Shown: piece by piece, positions 46,934 to 60,785 of the stretch
Layout of the letters: the number at the start of each line of letters is the position of its first letter
How positions within the stretch are numbered: the first letter of the stretch is position 1
From: Formicarius rufipectus
Taxonomy: Eukaryota; Chordata; Aves; Passeriformes; Formicariidae
DNA: 64,000 bases
Direction: 5' to 3'
NCBI GenBank assembly: GCA_013399695.1
Contig: VXAU01000691.1
Span: 434,001-498,000 of the forward strand
Position numbers and translations under genes: made by a program
Notes under the pieces: model-generated
What the model was told of the DNA's origin: nothing
Database searches by the model: none
Seen by the model: only the letters and a program-made list of their open reading frames with translations

Positions 46934-48884
46934 TCAACTCTCAGTTCAAGAAAAAAGCATCTTCAGGTAATGTTGAATACAAGTAAAATTGCTTGAGTTC
47001 CCAAAATGCAGATGTTACTGAACTCTAAGGAATTTATATAAGATTCGTGGAAATTTGAAGTTCATCCACCCCTTTGTATTCTTTTTGGGTATAAAACATG
47101 TGTTCACAATACCAACTCTCGCTTTAAGGCCAAGAATCATTTCTACATTTGTTTGCAGAACTTACTGGAGGTTTTTATACTAAAATCTCTGAAGATCTTA
47201 GTTTAGAAATAGTGAACTACCCCTGGGGAATAAAGTGAGATAGGTGATATTCATATGACACAGCCTTTAATGAACCGCGCAGAAAAGAGAGAAGACACCA
47301 AACACACAGACATCCCTTAGGAAGAGGCAAAAGCACAGACAATCAGCTAAACTAACACAGAAGTATTTTTTTGGTTCTGTTTGTGCAAAGGAGATTTTGG
47401 GGGCTTAGTGGGAGAGATGGAGAAGATTGTACAGAGAGTTACTGGTGAACTTGCACCAAAAGACCTACAGATGATGAAAAGTCCAAGGCTTTGCATGGAT
47501 GAGCTAAGATGAAATCTCTGTTGTCTGATCTCTCAACTATTCTTCCTTGAAGTAAAAAGATTTTTTTCCTTTTAGAGCTACTAACACCAAGTTTTATCCC
47601 CTAAATCCAGAAAACAAGCACCAAAACCTGCCAGACTTAAATATATCCCTGTATGGGAGCATTCCTGATATTTACTGCAGCAAATGTTTGAAGGAATGAG
47701 TCTGTTTAAATAAATATTGAAAAAATAAAATCCCCCCCTTGTCTCTGGCACCACTCCAAGTGCTGTTAGGGGTAGGGCAATGAACTACTTTTATTTTGTG
47801 CAACATGTAATTAATTTATTTAATATTAAGAAAAAACTTGCCCTTTATAAAACTGCAAAACATATATTTGTGTTTCATTAAGTATCTTATTTAGCCTGAC
47901 TTTTTTTTTGTTTTTACTTAGAAACGATATTTTTTCACACACTACAACTATATATTCTTTAAAATTATTAAAAAGGAATATGAGATACCACACAGTCAAC
48001 ATTTTCTTTATTTATTTGATCTGGCTCTCATTTAGGTGCAGCTGTGAAGGGAGACCTGACTCTTAAGTGTGGCCAAACCCACATGGTCATGATTTGAGAA
48101 ATCTCCCCCTAAATTTGTCAGGCTGAGATTTCCTTCTCAAACTCGATATTCTCAGGTGCTTATGCTTATTTATAAAATGCACCTGATAAATTCAACCAGG
48201 CAAAAATGAGCCCAAGCTGAAGGTAGTGGTGCAGGAAAGCACTCTGGAAAGCTGGAGCAAAAAACCTGATATTCTGGATATGTGTTGGGTGCAAAGTTGT
48301 ATGAAGTTTGGAGGCAGGAAAGTCAAAGAGAAGTGATGAGACAGAAAAGAAATAAATCCTGAGTTTAACCTGTGTATGTTAAAAAAAAAAAAAGTGAAAT
48401 GAAAAACTAAAAGTGTACTTAAAAATATTAATTGAAAAGAAAAAGATATAAACTATGAGAATATTAGCTTAAATTGATATAACTTACAAAGTTTTCCAGA
48501 GGTATTTAGAGAAAAAATAGAAAATTTATGGGTTTTGTACTGGTGTCTAAAAGAAGAAGTAGGCACTTCTAAACTCAGTGCATTCCCAGTCATTTCTTTT
48601 AGGCTTTTGATCAGGGTATAGAAATGTAGCTTGTACTGTCTTTGTAGGATCACTTATAGATGGCTGGCTGAGTTTCAAGTTCTTTTTCTCTTGGGAACTC
48701 AAGTCTTTTCCAACTTCCTAGTAATTAAAAAGAAAAAAAGCAGACTCCCACTGTGAAGGTAAGGCATATCAGCACAGTTTTTATAATGCTAAAACAGAGT
48801 GATTTCATAGGATTTGGAAGGACAAAAAAAAAATCAAGTTAGTGTTTTGGTTGTACATGAAATCATCTTTTGTAGCTCCTGATT

Positions 48885-48896
48885 GCGCTCTGGTGG
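48885..48896 (-). promoter_or_regulatory. CTCF-core-like motif
   Basis: On the minus strand CCACCAGAGCGC matches the CTCF core CCASYAGRKGGC at 11 of 12 positions; the mismatch is C for G at the tenth base, an informative position. It keeps a CpG. One motif match in 64 kb of both strands is close to chance expectation for a one-mismatch hit, so occupancy is uncertain. Confidence 0.25.
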
Positions 48897-49430
48897 GGTT
48901 GTCATTTTAGAACTCTGACTCTGAGCCTTGACATCAGAATATGCATGTTTGTACCTTAAAATCCACCTCTTGGAGAACAACTTGCTTGCTGTATCTCAGC
49001 TGTGTTTTACTTAAAAATATAAATGTTTTTATGTTTTTAAGCTTCTCGGTTCTGTTGTCAAGTGCTGTTTCCTATGTTCTTCTGTCTTCCTTGAAAACAT
49101 AAAAACAAGTTATCCCAAATTCAGAAATAAAGTATGTGGGTTGAGGAGTGGTCCTTTGATTTTCAGTTTACGTAATGTAAAAAAGAAAATAAAAAAAAAA
49201 GGAGGCAAAAGGAATCCCTGGGCAACAGGAAAAAATACTGGTAATTATTATAATTCAGAAAATACATGTTATGGGTTAATCCTAATTACTGTAAAGAGTT
49301 GTGAGCCAGGCTAGAAAGTCATATGTGTTTGAGTTGAGGCAATCTCATGTGTGGCAGAAGTCTCCAAAGAGAATCCCACTGTGGTGTATATCCAGTGTAT
49401 TAGATCCAAAATATACTGCTGGTGGTGGGC

Positions 49431-49470
49431 TATAAATAGAGCCAGAAGGACACGCAGCTCAGCCCTCACC
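49431..49470 (+). promoter_or_regulatory. TATA/MEF2-type motif with core-promoter spacing
   Basis: GGGCTATAAATAGAGCC is centred on TATAAATA (49431-49438). Thirty bases downstream, CTCAGCC places an initiator-like A at 49461. The GC flanks of the TATA box are typical of strong TATA promoters. The same ten bases CTATAAATAG also form a perfect MEF2 site. No coding exon or known transcript is visible just downstream. The site could be the promoter of an unannotated transcript, a muscle/neural MEF2 enhancer, or part of a decayed LTR, since TGTTATGGGTTAATCC at 49267 faintly resembles an avian LTR start. Confidence 0.3.
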
Positions 49471-49499
49471 ACAGTGCCAGTTTATTCTGCTGCCTGATA

Positions 49500-52400
49500 C
49501 TGTAATAATTACAATTCACAATTTGGACCAGAGGTGGGGTGGGGGGGAGGGAAGTGTTTTCAAAAGAAGCAATAAGAAATCCTAGAAGAATTAATATTCC
49601 ATCAGGAGAATATCGTGAGATGAAGTAGTTTGTATTTCTATTGGGTTCCTGCTGTGAAGGGAATTGCTCCGATTTTACAGCACTGTGTAGAACTTCATGT
49701 TTCTTTAGCCGTGAAGGTGTTTAGGAAGGTGTTTCTTCTCAGCTTGCTTTGTTTTGTAGCATTGGTTGACATTGCCTAAAGACCTTGCTTGTGATTTGGC
49801 GCAGGGCATGACTTGCTGCAGGGATGTTTAAGACAAGAGACAGTAATTTAGGAAGCATGAAAACATTTCCAAAGTGTTCATAATGTTTGTACATCACCTG
49901 TCCCCACCTCTCTGAAGGGATTTCTTCTCTACCAGAGCTGACTCATAAGTTTGCTGTTTGTGAGTAATGCTCCAGTCTCCTCCACCTGCTCCAGCAGCTT
50001 TTGTGCTGTTCCACATCATTGTGCATGCTTTATGGCAGCAGTCTGAGCTCAGGATTAAGTGCTGGAAACCCCAGAATCCTGATGTATGGCCTAGACCTAG
50101 CTCTGAACGCTTTGGAAGCAAATCCACACTCTTGGACTCTTTCTAATGAAAGACCAACACCTACCTTTTTTTTTAAAGAACAGGTTTATTAATTAATAAG
50201 CATTCAAAAACATAAGGTAGTGATCATAAATGATAGCAAGAATTTGGTATCAGAATCTGCAATGGCAACCTCAGTATGAGAACCATGTTATGAAAGAGGC
50301 ACAGTGCCATCCAGTCCATCTTTATTCAAAATGCTGAGCCAGGAAAGGTCCGAAGATGGTTGGAGGTCAAATGAAAAGAGTGACTTTAATAAAATCATGG
50401 TAGGAAAACCAAATTCCTCCTTGCTGAATAAAACATGTGCCTTCCGTGTTGTGTCTGTATGGCCATACAATGCTGCTGTCTGAAGATGATATTTGTTAGT
50501 TCAAAATCCTTTTGTCCTTCCAGGATTTCCAGAAGAATTGAATTTCCCTAGGGAGCAGTTCTAGACCATTAAGATTTTTGGGATGTTTTCTCAGAGACTG
50601 TAATTAAGCTAAAACAAATGAATAAAAGTAAACCTAGTGTCTCTAAATGCCACCACAGAAGGTGTGGATGTTCAAATGTGAACAGTTCCTTGCTATCAGC
50701 ATTAAATGCTCTTGCATATGTTCATTCTGCAGCAAATAACAGTTAAATAAATACAGTTGTTTCATCCACCACCAATTAATCCATGTTTAAAAGTTTTAGT
50801 AAGGCCAGGTGCAGTCTCAGCTGCAGAACACCTTGTGAGATGAATGTTGATGACTTAATGTTGGTTTTGTTCAGGATCCTCGTGATCCCTTCAACTACAG
50901 TGTGAAGCTCATTCAGGGAGTCTTGTACTGACAGAAGTGAAGGGCTTTTGCTGGACTATCTGGTTTTACCAAAGTATTTTAGGTTGACAGTCACCATCTG
51001 AGGTGCTTCACTGCATTATCAAGATAACTAAACATACAGTTTTTTCTTTGCTCATCTCTCCACGTTTCAGCCTCTAGAGTGGAAACAGGAGGAGTGTATT
51101 TGATGATGTTGATTGGCACATATAGGAGAAAATTAGTTCATGTAATGTAGAGAAGAAAGGCACTTAATGACAGAGGAAAAGTGCAAGCTTCAGAAATTAT
51201 TTGGAAAATCTTAGAAATTGAAGTATCTATTACTGTCTGTGGTTTTTTTTTCTTTCCTTTTTTTGAGGAATAATCTTTATAACTTTCTTGAATGACAGAT
51301 ATGAAATGTCAAAATCTGATGCTTCATGAGAGGAGGGTGGTGAAGGATTACGAAGCAAAAGCAATAACAGAAAAGAAGAGAGGATGTGGATTTTCTTTCC
51401 TATCTATTATCTGAAAACTTCTGTTTTACAGTCATTCTACATACGTCTTCTAATAAAACAAAGTATTTTGAGTCATAAAAACTGCCCCTTTACAATGTTA
51501 GGAAGAGAGAATTTACAGTTTTACATCACTCAGTGAGAAAGAGAACAGAGGGGGATGGGCAGTCACCTTTCTCAAATTTTTGTCATCTTATAATGGCAAA
51601 CTCACATTCATCACTTTCTGACCCTTTTAGGCCCTCTCTGTCTCTCCCCAACCTCCTCTTCCTCCTTCCTTTCTGTAAAGCTCTTCACATCTAATCCAAT
51701 TACTTTGCAGTTTGTCTTCTCCAAGACTCAGTTTTCCTTAGGGAATGCTTGAAAGCGTTGGTTGCATATTCCCCTCTCGTGGATTGCCTAAAACATATCT
51801 GTGCTCTCCCTCTGGAGGAGAGTTTTGTGTCAGACAATGAATAGCAAAAGTCTGTCTTTGACAAGAATACATATACTGACCTTCAATTAAGCTGCAGGTT
51901 AAGACAATACTGGAAAATCAATAGCTCATTTTCTGTCTTTTGTGCTCAGATTTTGATGTTTACTGAGATAAAGGATGACAAGGCTGAAGGCAGCAATCTT
52001 TGCAGAACACCCATTGATGTTGCCAGAGGCTCAAGGGCCAGGTATGGCCTAATCTTTGCAAAGCTCCCAAACACCAATATGTCAATAGATATCAACTGTA
52101 GCTTTACATGACATCCACTGCCTCTGAATTTTCATCAAGCAGCCTTTTCTGTTCCCTCCACTCTCCTGACCCAGAGGTTCCAAAATGGGGTCAGTGAGCA
52201 ATCAAAAATCAGTTCTTTGGTGGTTGCAGTTGCTGTGAGGAAAATCTTTACCATGAAGGCTTAAACTCTTTGTGTCTTTTTTAGCTTCAAGTCCTAGCTT
52301 GCAGATTCTGGTGAGTGCAACTTTTACTTTCCTTTTTTTTTTTTTGGTTATGTCTTTGTGAGAAGGAAATGGACATTCTGAATGGAAAGCGGACGCTGAA

Positions 52401-53776
52401 CTCCATATTTTGTCACATACCTATCCTGAAAGGCATCTTTTACCTACAGTTTGCATTTGTCTGATTATACACACAATGACAATGGATGAATAAACCTGTG
52501 AGGCCAAAGTGAATGATTCAAGGCATGTAGTCTTTATGGCAAAAGGTAAACAATTGGCCAAAAGATAGATTAGCTTGTATACAATAGGAGTAAATGCACC
52601 TTAATTGACTTACATTTTTCATTTTGACAAATTTTGGAATAACAAAGCCTCATTTCTAACTCAAACATATTGGTTTGGGTTTTTTTTTTCCCCCCAAAAC
52701 AAACATAATAAATTTATATTTACAGGAAGTACTGTTTAAACATTATGAGCAGGTATTAAAAATTATTCTAACAGTGAAAAGGGAAGGACATGAGCCCAGA
52801 GAGAGCATATTAAGTCCTGGAGCTTCTCCTTGTGCCATGTCAGCAGAGCTCACATGGTGAGTTTGTGTGCCAGGAAGAGATGGGGGGGGTGAAATTCAGG
52901 GAAGAAAAAGATGCAAATTGGAAGGGCAAAATAGTAGGGGAGAAAGGCTAATTATCTGTCTTCCTCGAACTCCCTTTCCTCATCTACTGTTGTAATGACA
53001 AACTGTTTGACCTTAACTGTAGCTGGAAGTTTTCATAAGTAATACCCTGGATTTATCACAGATGCATTCATGTGGGCAAACACACAGGTTGAGCAAGTCA
53101 GATTTCAATCATAAGAAAACTAGTATTTGCAAAATATCAAAATGAAAATTACTCTTTCTCCAAAATGTATTTAATTTTTGATCTTAAGGATAACGTTGCT
53201 TGTTCTTATTGAACCTTTGAAAACTGATACCTCTCGATAAATTGCGCTCAAATCAAAAATCAGGTGTAAAATATGAACTTGGGACAACAGTTGGATATGT
53301 TATGCCATGTTGTGTTGGAGACAGTCCTTGGCTTTGCCCTGATGTGTGTTTTGGGCCTGCAAATTAAATCTCTGTTAGTGAGACAAGCTGACCTGGCTGG
53401 CTGCAGTGGCAGGAACCAGCTCTGACTGGCAGCCTCCAGTCCTTGACTGAAGATCTGGTAATTGTGACGTGAGACCCCGAAGCAGAAAAGTGTAAAGGTC
53501 AGAAAACTTATAATGTCCCTTACAAGCTCCTGGAGGGAACATTCCCAGGAGACTGTCTGCCTGTTAAGTAGGAGTACAGAGAGAATGGGGATGGGTTTGT
53601 ATGAGGGGAGTGAAATGTAGCCGAGTTCGTGTATTTGAATGAGAAATCCCCTGCTCATTCTGTGTTTTGTGCTGGCTCCCAGAGCACCTTTTATTTTCTT
53701 TCACATTTTGCAGGTTACCATCTGTCTTTTCGTCAGGTCTGGGTTTTGGGGCTTTTCTTGGTCTTTTTTTTTTTTT
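49500..53776. other. Unrecognised noncoding DNA
   Basis: Contains a G-rich run (GGGGTGGGGGGGAGGGAAG) near 49534-49552, a polypyrimidine stretch at about 51612-51680 and a T13 run at 52333-52345. The minus-strand ORF at 53260-53658 (132 codons) has no recognisable domain. Nothing else can be named. Confidence 0.4.
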
Positions 53777-53777
53777 N
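53777..53777. other. Single ambiguous base in a T run
   Basis: A lone N follows a T13 homopolymer. It marks an uncalled base, and the T-run length here is unreliable. Confidence 0.98.
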
Positions 53778-56324
53778 TGCACATCACACTCTGAAGAAGA
53801 ATAAAAAGGGTACAATTCTCCTCAGGCGAGGTTTCTGCCTACCCAATAATCCCACTGACATGCTGCTTTCAGAGGTACTTGCTGTGCACGAGTGCAAGAT
53901 TTTACAGAGGCAGAGCAGCACAGCAGTGCTGGAGGCATTCTTCTAACGAGCTGGCCAGGTTACTTTCAGATTCTCTATTTTATATGCCTCCCTGATTCAG
54001 GACAAGCCAAATGCTGGAATGTCCCTACCATGTCTTTCCATGCAGATTTTCAAGAGAGAAGAGTCTAGTTTTTCCCTGAACTTTTTCAGCCTTAAAAGGA
54101 ATAGCAATGTGCCCTCGTATACTAGCAATGAGTGTTCATATCTTTAATATTTGGTATGATGATTCCACTCCAAGCAATGCAACTGAGTCCATTTCTTACA
54201 TGACTATTTTATTATCTATTTAGAAAGTGAAAATCAGCTCAGCTTTTCCATTTAGCACATCAAAACAACGAAGCAGAACTTAATATGCTGTTTTCTTCCT
54301 TTCCTACAAATTGTACAGTGATAAGTAAACTGAAAACATCTTCTTGTGGGAATATGAAGCCTGGTTAAAACTTTGTTTTGAGCTCTCTAAATCAATTTTC
54401 CTATTTTGACTTTGCATGTTTCTCAACAATATCCACAGATGGTAGAATCAAAATATATATTTGAAGTGAATATGTAAGCAAGGTTCTGTTCCCAATGTAG
54501 TTTAGGAACTCAGAAAATAAAAGGATAAGTATTGAGGCTCTATTTCTTCCCCTGGTTCAATGTGATTTTATGAGAGGTTCTTCAAAATGTGATTACAGCA
54601 TTATACAGTGAATTTTGTATAAAACTATCATTACTACCCTTAGAAAATGATTACATAGATTAATGCTTTAATTCATCTTTTATATTGAAAGTAGATGAGC
54701 AACACAACTGGAATGTCTAGTTGAAAATGGAGAAAAATGTATATGAATGTGAATTTTCTTACTGAGAAATTTAATGAACCAGAGAAGCAATGATTCACTC
54801 AATAAATTGAATAAGGCTGTATTTTCCATAGCTATCACCTGTTATTTCATTCTTCTGGAGGGGAAAAATTAATCTGGTCTTAAGAGAGCTGATATGGAAG
54901 GAAAGGAAGGATAAAGTGTGCAAAGCTGGCATTGGAGCTAACATTGCATTTATATTGTTTCCATGCAAAATGTAAACTGGAAAAAACCTGCCCAATAGAC
55001 TTCTAAAAATATGATTCTCCATGAAAACGGCACCTACTAAAATTATAATGGAATTTTGATGGAGCTAGGGAAGTTAATACGTTGACTATAAAATCCTGAT
55101 CTCCTTTTCTCACTGATGTTTATGAGCAGATTTATTTTTTTAACAGGTGTTAGTGGTTTAAATAATCAAGGTTTTGAAATAATTTTGAATTCCAGAGATC
55201 ATGAGTAGTTCAGTAGGTATTGACTGCTGGATGTTGGGATTTTGTGGTAAATCAGATAAGTCCCACAGCAGTGAGCCCTTCCAGCACAAACACTTTTGTA
55301 TGTGGATTTTCCTTCCCTTTTGCAAATACTGGTGCACAGTACTTTGAAATTAACTTTGCACAAATGTGCATGGCAATGAGTTAGTCACTCAAATGCTCAT
55401 GAAAATCAAACACCCCAAAGGACCTGAGCATGGCCTAGAAGAACTGATTTAATAAAATCAGCTGAATATTCACAGAGACTGTTTTCCACAAGAAAATGGT
55501 TACGCCATGGACAGAACCTTAATACTGACAATTTTGATAAGTACCTCTCTAACTCTAAAGAGATGTCTCTGCCCAAGGCGATTCATGAATTTAATCATAA
55601 CCATTTTAGGGGGAGATTTTATTAAAAAAAAATAAATAAAAAGGTGATTGAGAATGGCAGAGTTTACATGGAGTGAAAATGTCTTAACTGCTTAGAGCTG
55701 GAGAGAATGCAATTGTGTCACCCCAAAGCCTTTGAAGGTCGTGAAATGCAGCTTTCTCTGTGGTTTCAGGTACACCGGATGGGGCTATGAGTTCTTATTT
55801 GGTGCTGATCTTCTGCACTTGGGAAACCTTTCTTGGGCACAGAAACTAATTGTGAAGTGCCACTGCTTTACATTTATCATGAGGAAAGGTGTTTGCCTCA
55901 GTTAAATTTGTGATGATGTGCTCATGTGATCCCAGCTCTACTCCAGTAGTGTTTTGCAACCTGTGCATCTCCCCATCACATACATCTTTCAGGTGTGAGG
56001 CCTCCCAAAAAAGTCTCCCTGAAGTCCTTTTCCCTGAGATGAAAAGAACTCTTCACTGAAGAATACATACTTTTTTTCCTGAGTTTCCTCTGCTATTTCT
56101 CTATATCTAAGGTTTTAAAAAATAACTTTAATAAGTTTTCCTTTAAAATTATGAGTTTTGAGAATGTGAAATCCCAGAGTTCGTTCTGTGATTCAACATA
56201 CCAGTCCTTGACCAGTCCATGATTCCAGACCTAATTTAGTTTTCAGAAATCTGCTTGAGATGTGCAGTAAAATATAAAGATTATGTTTTAGTGACATGCT
56301 GATATAATTTGGCAGCTGATCTGT
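53778..56324. other. Unrecognised noncoding DNA
   Basis: AT-rich unique sequence. An A-rich low-complexity patch lies at 55622-55642. No exon, RNA gene or transposon could be supported. Confidence 0.4.
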
Positions 56325-56432
56325 CAGAGCTGAGCAACCTGATGTAGTTGAAGATGGTTCTGCTCATTGCAGGGGTGTTGGACGAGACAACTTTGAAGGT
56401 CCCTTCCAACCCAACTTATTCTGTGTTCTTAT
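56325..56432 (+). mobile_element. CR1 LINE 3' tail, sense
   Basis: CR1 order is clear: GCTGAGCAACCTGATGTAG, TTGAAGATGGTTCTGCTCATTGCAGG, GGTGTTGGACGAGACAAC, TTTGAAGGTCCCTTCCAACCC, then a decayed TTATTCTGTGTTCTTA terminus. About 105 bases remain. Confidence 0.93.
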
Positions 56433-57829
56433 CCCAATAGAGTTTTCCCTAAATACTCTCCCTTAATGTGACAGAATTACAGATAGCAGTGGCAAAAACA
56501 TGAGATTTGCAGGATTACTCTGGGTGTAAAAAATAATCCTTAGCTGTGAAATGCCAGGACGGAGAGTTCCTGTTTACTCCAAAACTATGCAGTAGATTTT
56601 ACTTTCCTCCATGGATGTCCAGCATTTACAAAGCAGCTTCTTTAGAAATGCAGAAGTGAGGAAAGAATCCAGATAACTGCTGTATAGATAATTGGTCATC
56701 AAATATAAGCATAGCTTTGCCTTGTGGTTTAATAGGATTGCGAAGTGCAGCTTGAAGGTGCCATTCAAATACCCATATAATTACTATGTTTAAATTTAGA
56801 CAAACATGCATTAAGATTTGTAAGTATCATCAACAACTTCTTATTTAATGTCTAGATATTCAATTATTTTTTTCTCCTTTGAAAGTAGCCATAAGAGGTC
56901 TAAATTATGGTGGCATAATCCTTTATTAGTGCCACTTTGTCATTCAGCATCTGAAAACCTCTTCCAAACCATTGCCACGTTTTCTGTATAAAGCTGAAAG
57001 GAAGAGTAAAAATCTGGAAGTGTTCATTTATAAATTTTCTCTCTCACCTTCTATTTGTCCCAAGTGGTTGTGTGGGAATGTGAAGACAAAGGTATGACCC
57101 CTCTCTGCTGAACTTGGCAATTATTTTTAATGCTTGTGTGAGTTTTTAAATAGAAAAGCTTGTGGAGACCTCCTGTTGTTCAGCCCATGTGCCACTGCTT
57201 TTTAACATTATTCTGAAATAGCAGTAGCACAGATCAATGGAAACAGGGTTAAAATTAAATCAAAGACATTGTGGACAGAATTTGTTCAAAAAACTTGCTA
57301 AGTAATACTCGAGATCATGTCCTTCCCCAGGGAAACTGTTCTGCAATCTCTGCCATGCAAACTCATGCTTCATATTTTCAGGAGGGACCAACAAGTTTCT
57401 TCGGGTACAGGCAGGTTTTATCCACAATTCTAATTCATCTCTTGCCATCCAGACTAAGACCAAATTAATGCTGAGGTTCTCTGAGCTCTTAAATTGCAAG
57501 GTCAATTATATGCTGCTCCCATTAGAGCAGAACTACCTTCCACATCTGGGGAATGGGGCTGTAACAGGTTGGGGAAATCCGGGCAGAGCAGGGTGTGCTG
57601 CCACCAAAATAGACTGTAACTATGGATTAAAAGGAACATGCTTGTCTTAGTGAATTCTTGAAAAGAACAGTATGAATTCAGTGATTTTTGTCAAAGAAGT
57701 TCCTAAATCCTAGATGGCAGGTTGATCTGGGATTGAGAACTGGCTGGGTTTCCATTTTGTTGTTTGGTATCTGATATATGTCTGGTGTTATCAGTTCACA
57801 CCTGCCCAGGAATTAACCACCTTTTAAAG
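56433..57829. other. Unrecognised noncoding DNA
   Basis: Opposing ORFs at 57260-57505 and 57271-57468 cover the same bases, and neither has splice or start support. No repeat recognised. Confidence 0.35.
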
Positions 57830-57945
57830 CAGCAGTTGTGGTGCCATTGGGTGCCTTATAGATTAGAAACCATAACCATGTATCCATCTGGACTAGATGA
57901 TCATTGTAGGTCCTTCCAAATGCCATCATCTGTACAGATTCATGT
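57830..57945 (+). mobile_element. Probable old CR1 3' tail, sense
   Basis: CATCTGGACTAGATGATCATTGTAGGTCCTTCCAAATGCCATC matches the CR1 tail core (TTGGACTAGATGATC...AGGTCCCTTCCAACCC..ATTC). Upstream similarity fades quickly and the terminal repeat is lost, so the left boundary is a guess. Confidence 0.6.
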
Positions 57946-60785
57946 GAATAGAATACTGTGGATGTCTGACCTGGATCATGGAAACACATTCTTGATTCAA
58001 GCGTATAATTTAAATAAGTAATAAAAAGTCAGTGACTGAAGTGTTGTGCTTGCAATTTAGAGCATTAAGAGAAAAACGGGCATTGAAAAAGATGTATCTC
58101 AGCAAAAATGACAAATCATCTTTGAACAAGCTCTGGTGGCTCTTTTATTTCACTTTAGACTAGTTCACCCATTTAGATTTGATGGTTTTGTTTCATTTTT
58201 TACTGAGGCTTGTTAGCCAGTATGCTAATTCTTGCTATGTTCTTTTAAAATTGTTGAAATACAGGAATGTGCTACTGAGAATCCTGCCAAAGCAGATTAT
58301 GAATTCACTTTAGATTGTCTGGGCTCTGTGATTTTTTTTCCTTTAATGTCAACCATTGAAGTGCCAATAAGGCATGACAAATGATGGTGGCTCATACACG
58401 TTTATGGCTAGAAATAGTTTTACTGCTGAGCTATTAATATATATCATCAAGGAGAGAGATGAAACAAGACTAAGTACAATCTGTTTGTCAGACAGAGTCC
58501 AGTCATGGAGACAGAGACAGTTATGACTATGGAAAGACCTCTGGTTTGAGGAGAGATAAAAGGAATAGACCAGAGCAAATATAAGAGTAGGCTTAGCAAG
58601 GGGAAGAAACAGCAAAGATAAGCTGATCTTGCCTGGATTTTACACTGAGAATATGTTTATGAATTAGTAGTTTTTTATTCTTTAATTCCTACTTATATGG
58701 TTGAAAGTAGCCTAAATTCTAAGAGCTAAGCTTTAGAGATCTACCATGTGCTCAAATTTGCAAAGAAACAAAACTACTATGAGAGATAGTGTTCATCAGC
58801 TATCCTGTAAGATGGTTTTGCACTTTTTCTGTGATGTTTGGATAGTAAATTCTGTGAGGTGAAATAGTAATTTTTCTCCACCTGTTCCTTAGAAACAAGG
58901 AGGGCTGTAATGCTGTACAGTAGATAGAAAAGTATTGAAGCAATTGTGATCACTAATCTGCTTTCAGGGCTTGAAGTTTGGTAAAGGAGAGTTAAATGTA
59001 GTGCAGAAAGCCCTTCATGCCTGTAAGAAAATGAAAGTATCATGCTATGCATTTTCATTGCATGCTGCATTTACCAGGTGTTTTCCACCATTTTAACTGT
59101 AATGAGGTGACCTTGATTTGCTGGATTGAAGAGTTTGGTAGCTCTTTTTACTGAATTCTGATGATCACAGCAAAGAGTATTTGCACATTGAGTCCTACCA
59201 ACCTGCAGGGATTGGCCAGCTGACCCAGAACACAGAAACACAAACGTTCCCATCCCAAAGATTTGAGCCTGAATAACCTTCTCCTGTATATAAGACATAA
59301 GGATACTCCACGCTGAGTTAAAGGCAAATGAGATTATTAGAATTATGTTCCCTATAAATAGCTGTAAAGAGACTGCCTGTATCTAGCAAATGTAACATTT
59401 CAATGCAGTTGTATTTCACAGCTAGTTACTAAATTCCCTCATGCAAAATACAAATTAATAAAAGGGCCTAAATATCACACTGCACACGTCAGCAGAATTG
59501 TTCTTATGTCCTTTAAGCACATTTTATTTGGAGATAAAAAGACTCAATGTGGAAATTTCAGTAATCCCCATCTATAGGTTTAGGAGAATATTGCGAGAGC
59601 AGACTTAGATTTTCGGTTTCTTTTTCTGATCAAAACTTTGCTAGATATGGCAAAATTTTTCTAAAATTTAAAGGACTGAAAGGAGGAGAAATGTTAAGCC
59701 TGATAATAAGAAACTTCTTGTCACTGTCAAGAATATTAATATGACTTTACTGATGAATGTGAGATGATGATTAAATGTACTGATTTTTACATATCCAGGA
59801 AATTGTCTCCTTTAGGGGGAAAGTACTGCATAATACTATGTTACTAATTCATGTCACCTTACTTTATGTTCCTAAAATACACAATAAAGATTTTTTTTTA
59901 TATGTGTTTTTGGAAATCAGTGCCTCCAGAAGGTGAAGTTGTCTGTAGAGATATCTAATCTGCTAATATAGAAGTATCTATCACACATTTATCCCAGAAC
60001 TCCACATAATTGAAAACACATAGCCAAGATATCTGAATGATTAGAGAACTTTCTTCAATTAAACCAGCAATTTTTAATTTTTTTTTTTTGGTATTCTCAG
60101 CAGAGGTAAATCACTGTTAATTATAAACTATATTTGTTTCATTTGAGATAAGTTGCTTTCAAGCTGAGAATCATTATCTGTTTAAGAAAAGGAAATTTAC
60201 CACAAATTATTATCATATTTTATACAATTAATTCCATAGGACTTCTTAGGCTCAGTGGATTACTCTTATTACTGGGATAACCTTTTAGCCACTGATTCCC
60301 AAATTCATTGGGTTCTAGCCCATTATCTCTCATCAACAGTTCTCAGACTATCATGGATCCTTATCATAAAACTTTTAATTGAAAATATTCCAACAGGGTT
60401 AAGATTTGGAGGCCACCAGTGGAATACTCAGTAAGGTGTTGCAAACATAATTTGGTAAGTACAGCTGTAAACTAAGAATCTTACAAATCAGGAGCTATTT
60501 GGCTATCAGTGGGTTTACTGGTAGCTTTGGGGCATTTCTGGAGTGATATGCTAAACTGACTCTCTAAAGCAATTAAATTCACTCCTGAAAAATATTAAGA
60601 CTCGCTCTCCAGCTGTCACGGCATAACCAGGAGGAAATGAGTATCTTGGGAAAACTAAACTCTTGCCTCTCCTGGGCTTTCCTTCAATTATACATTGCTA
60701 TGTCCCAGGAAAGACACTTATTGACATTTATGAAGTTTTATGCAAATTTCTCTGGTTTATTTATTTATTTTTTTTAATGGCACTT
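57946..60785. other. Unrecognised, mostly AT-rich noncoding DNA
   Basis: A perfect MEF2-type CTATAAATAG occurs near 59352, identical to the ten-base core at 49430. The stretch 59340-60400 is repeat-free and AT-rich. No exon or RNA gene could be supported. Confidence 0.35.

Larger units (their letters stand above)
43567..49260. other. Unrecognised noncoding DNA
   Basis: Holds the (CCAA)n repeat at 46880 and a candidate CTCF core at 48885, annotated separately. GT/T-rich low complexity lies at 44525-44551 and an A13 run at 48380-48392. Two overlapping minus-strand ORFs at 44130-44485 look protein-like in parts (an acidic LEEKLEEEKQ stretch) but in different frames, and match nothing I recognise. 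Confidence 0.35.

Noticed and set aside
49267..49500. Possible decayed LTR starting TGTTATGGGTTAAT
   Set aside because: Similarity to avian LTR starts stops after about 13 bases and no end or target duplication is visible.
53260..53658. 132-codon minus-strand ORF
   Set aside because: Composition looks like random translation and no acceptor or donor frames it.
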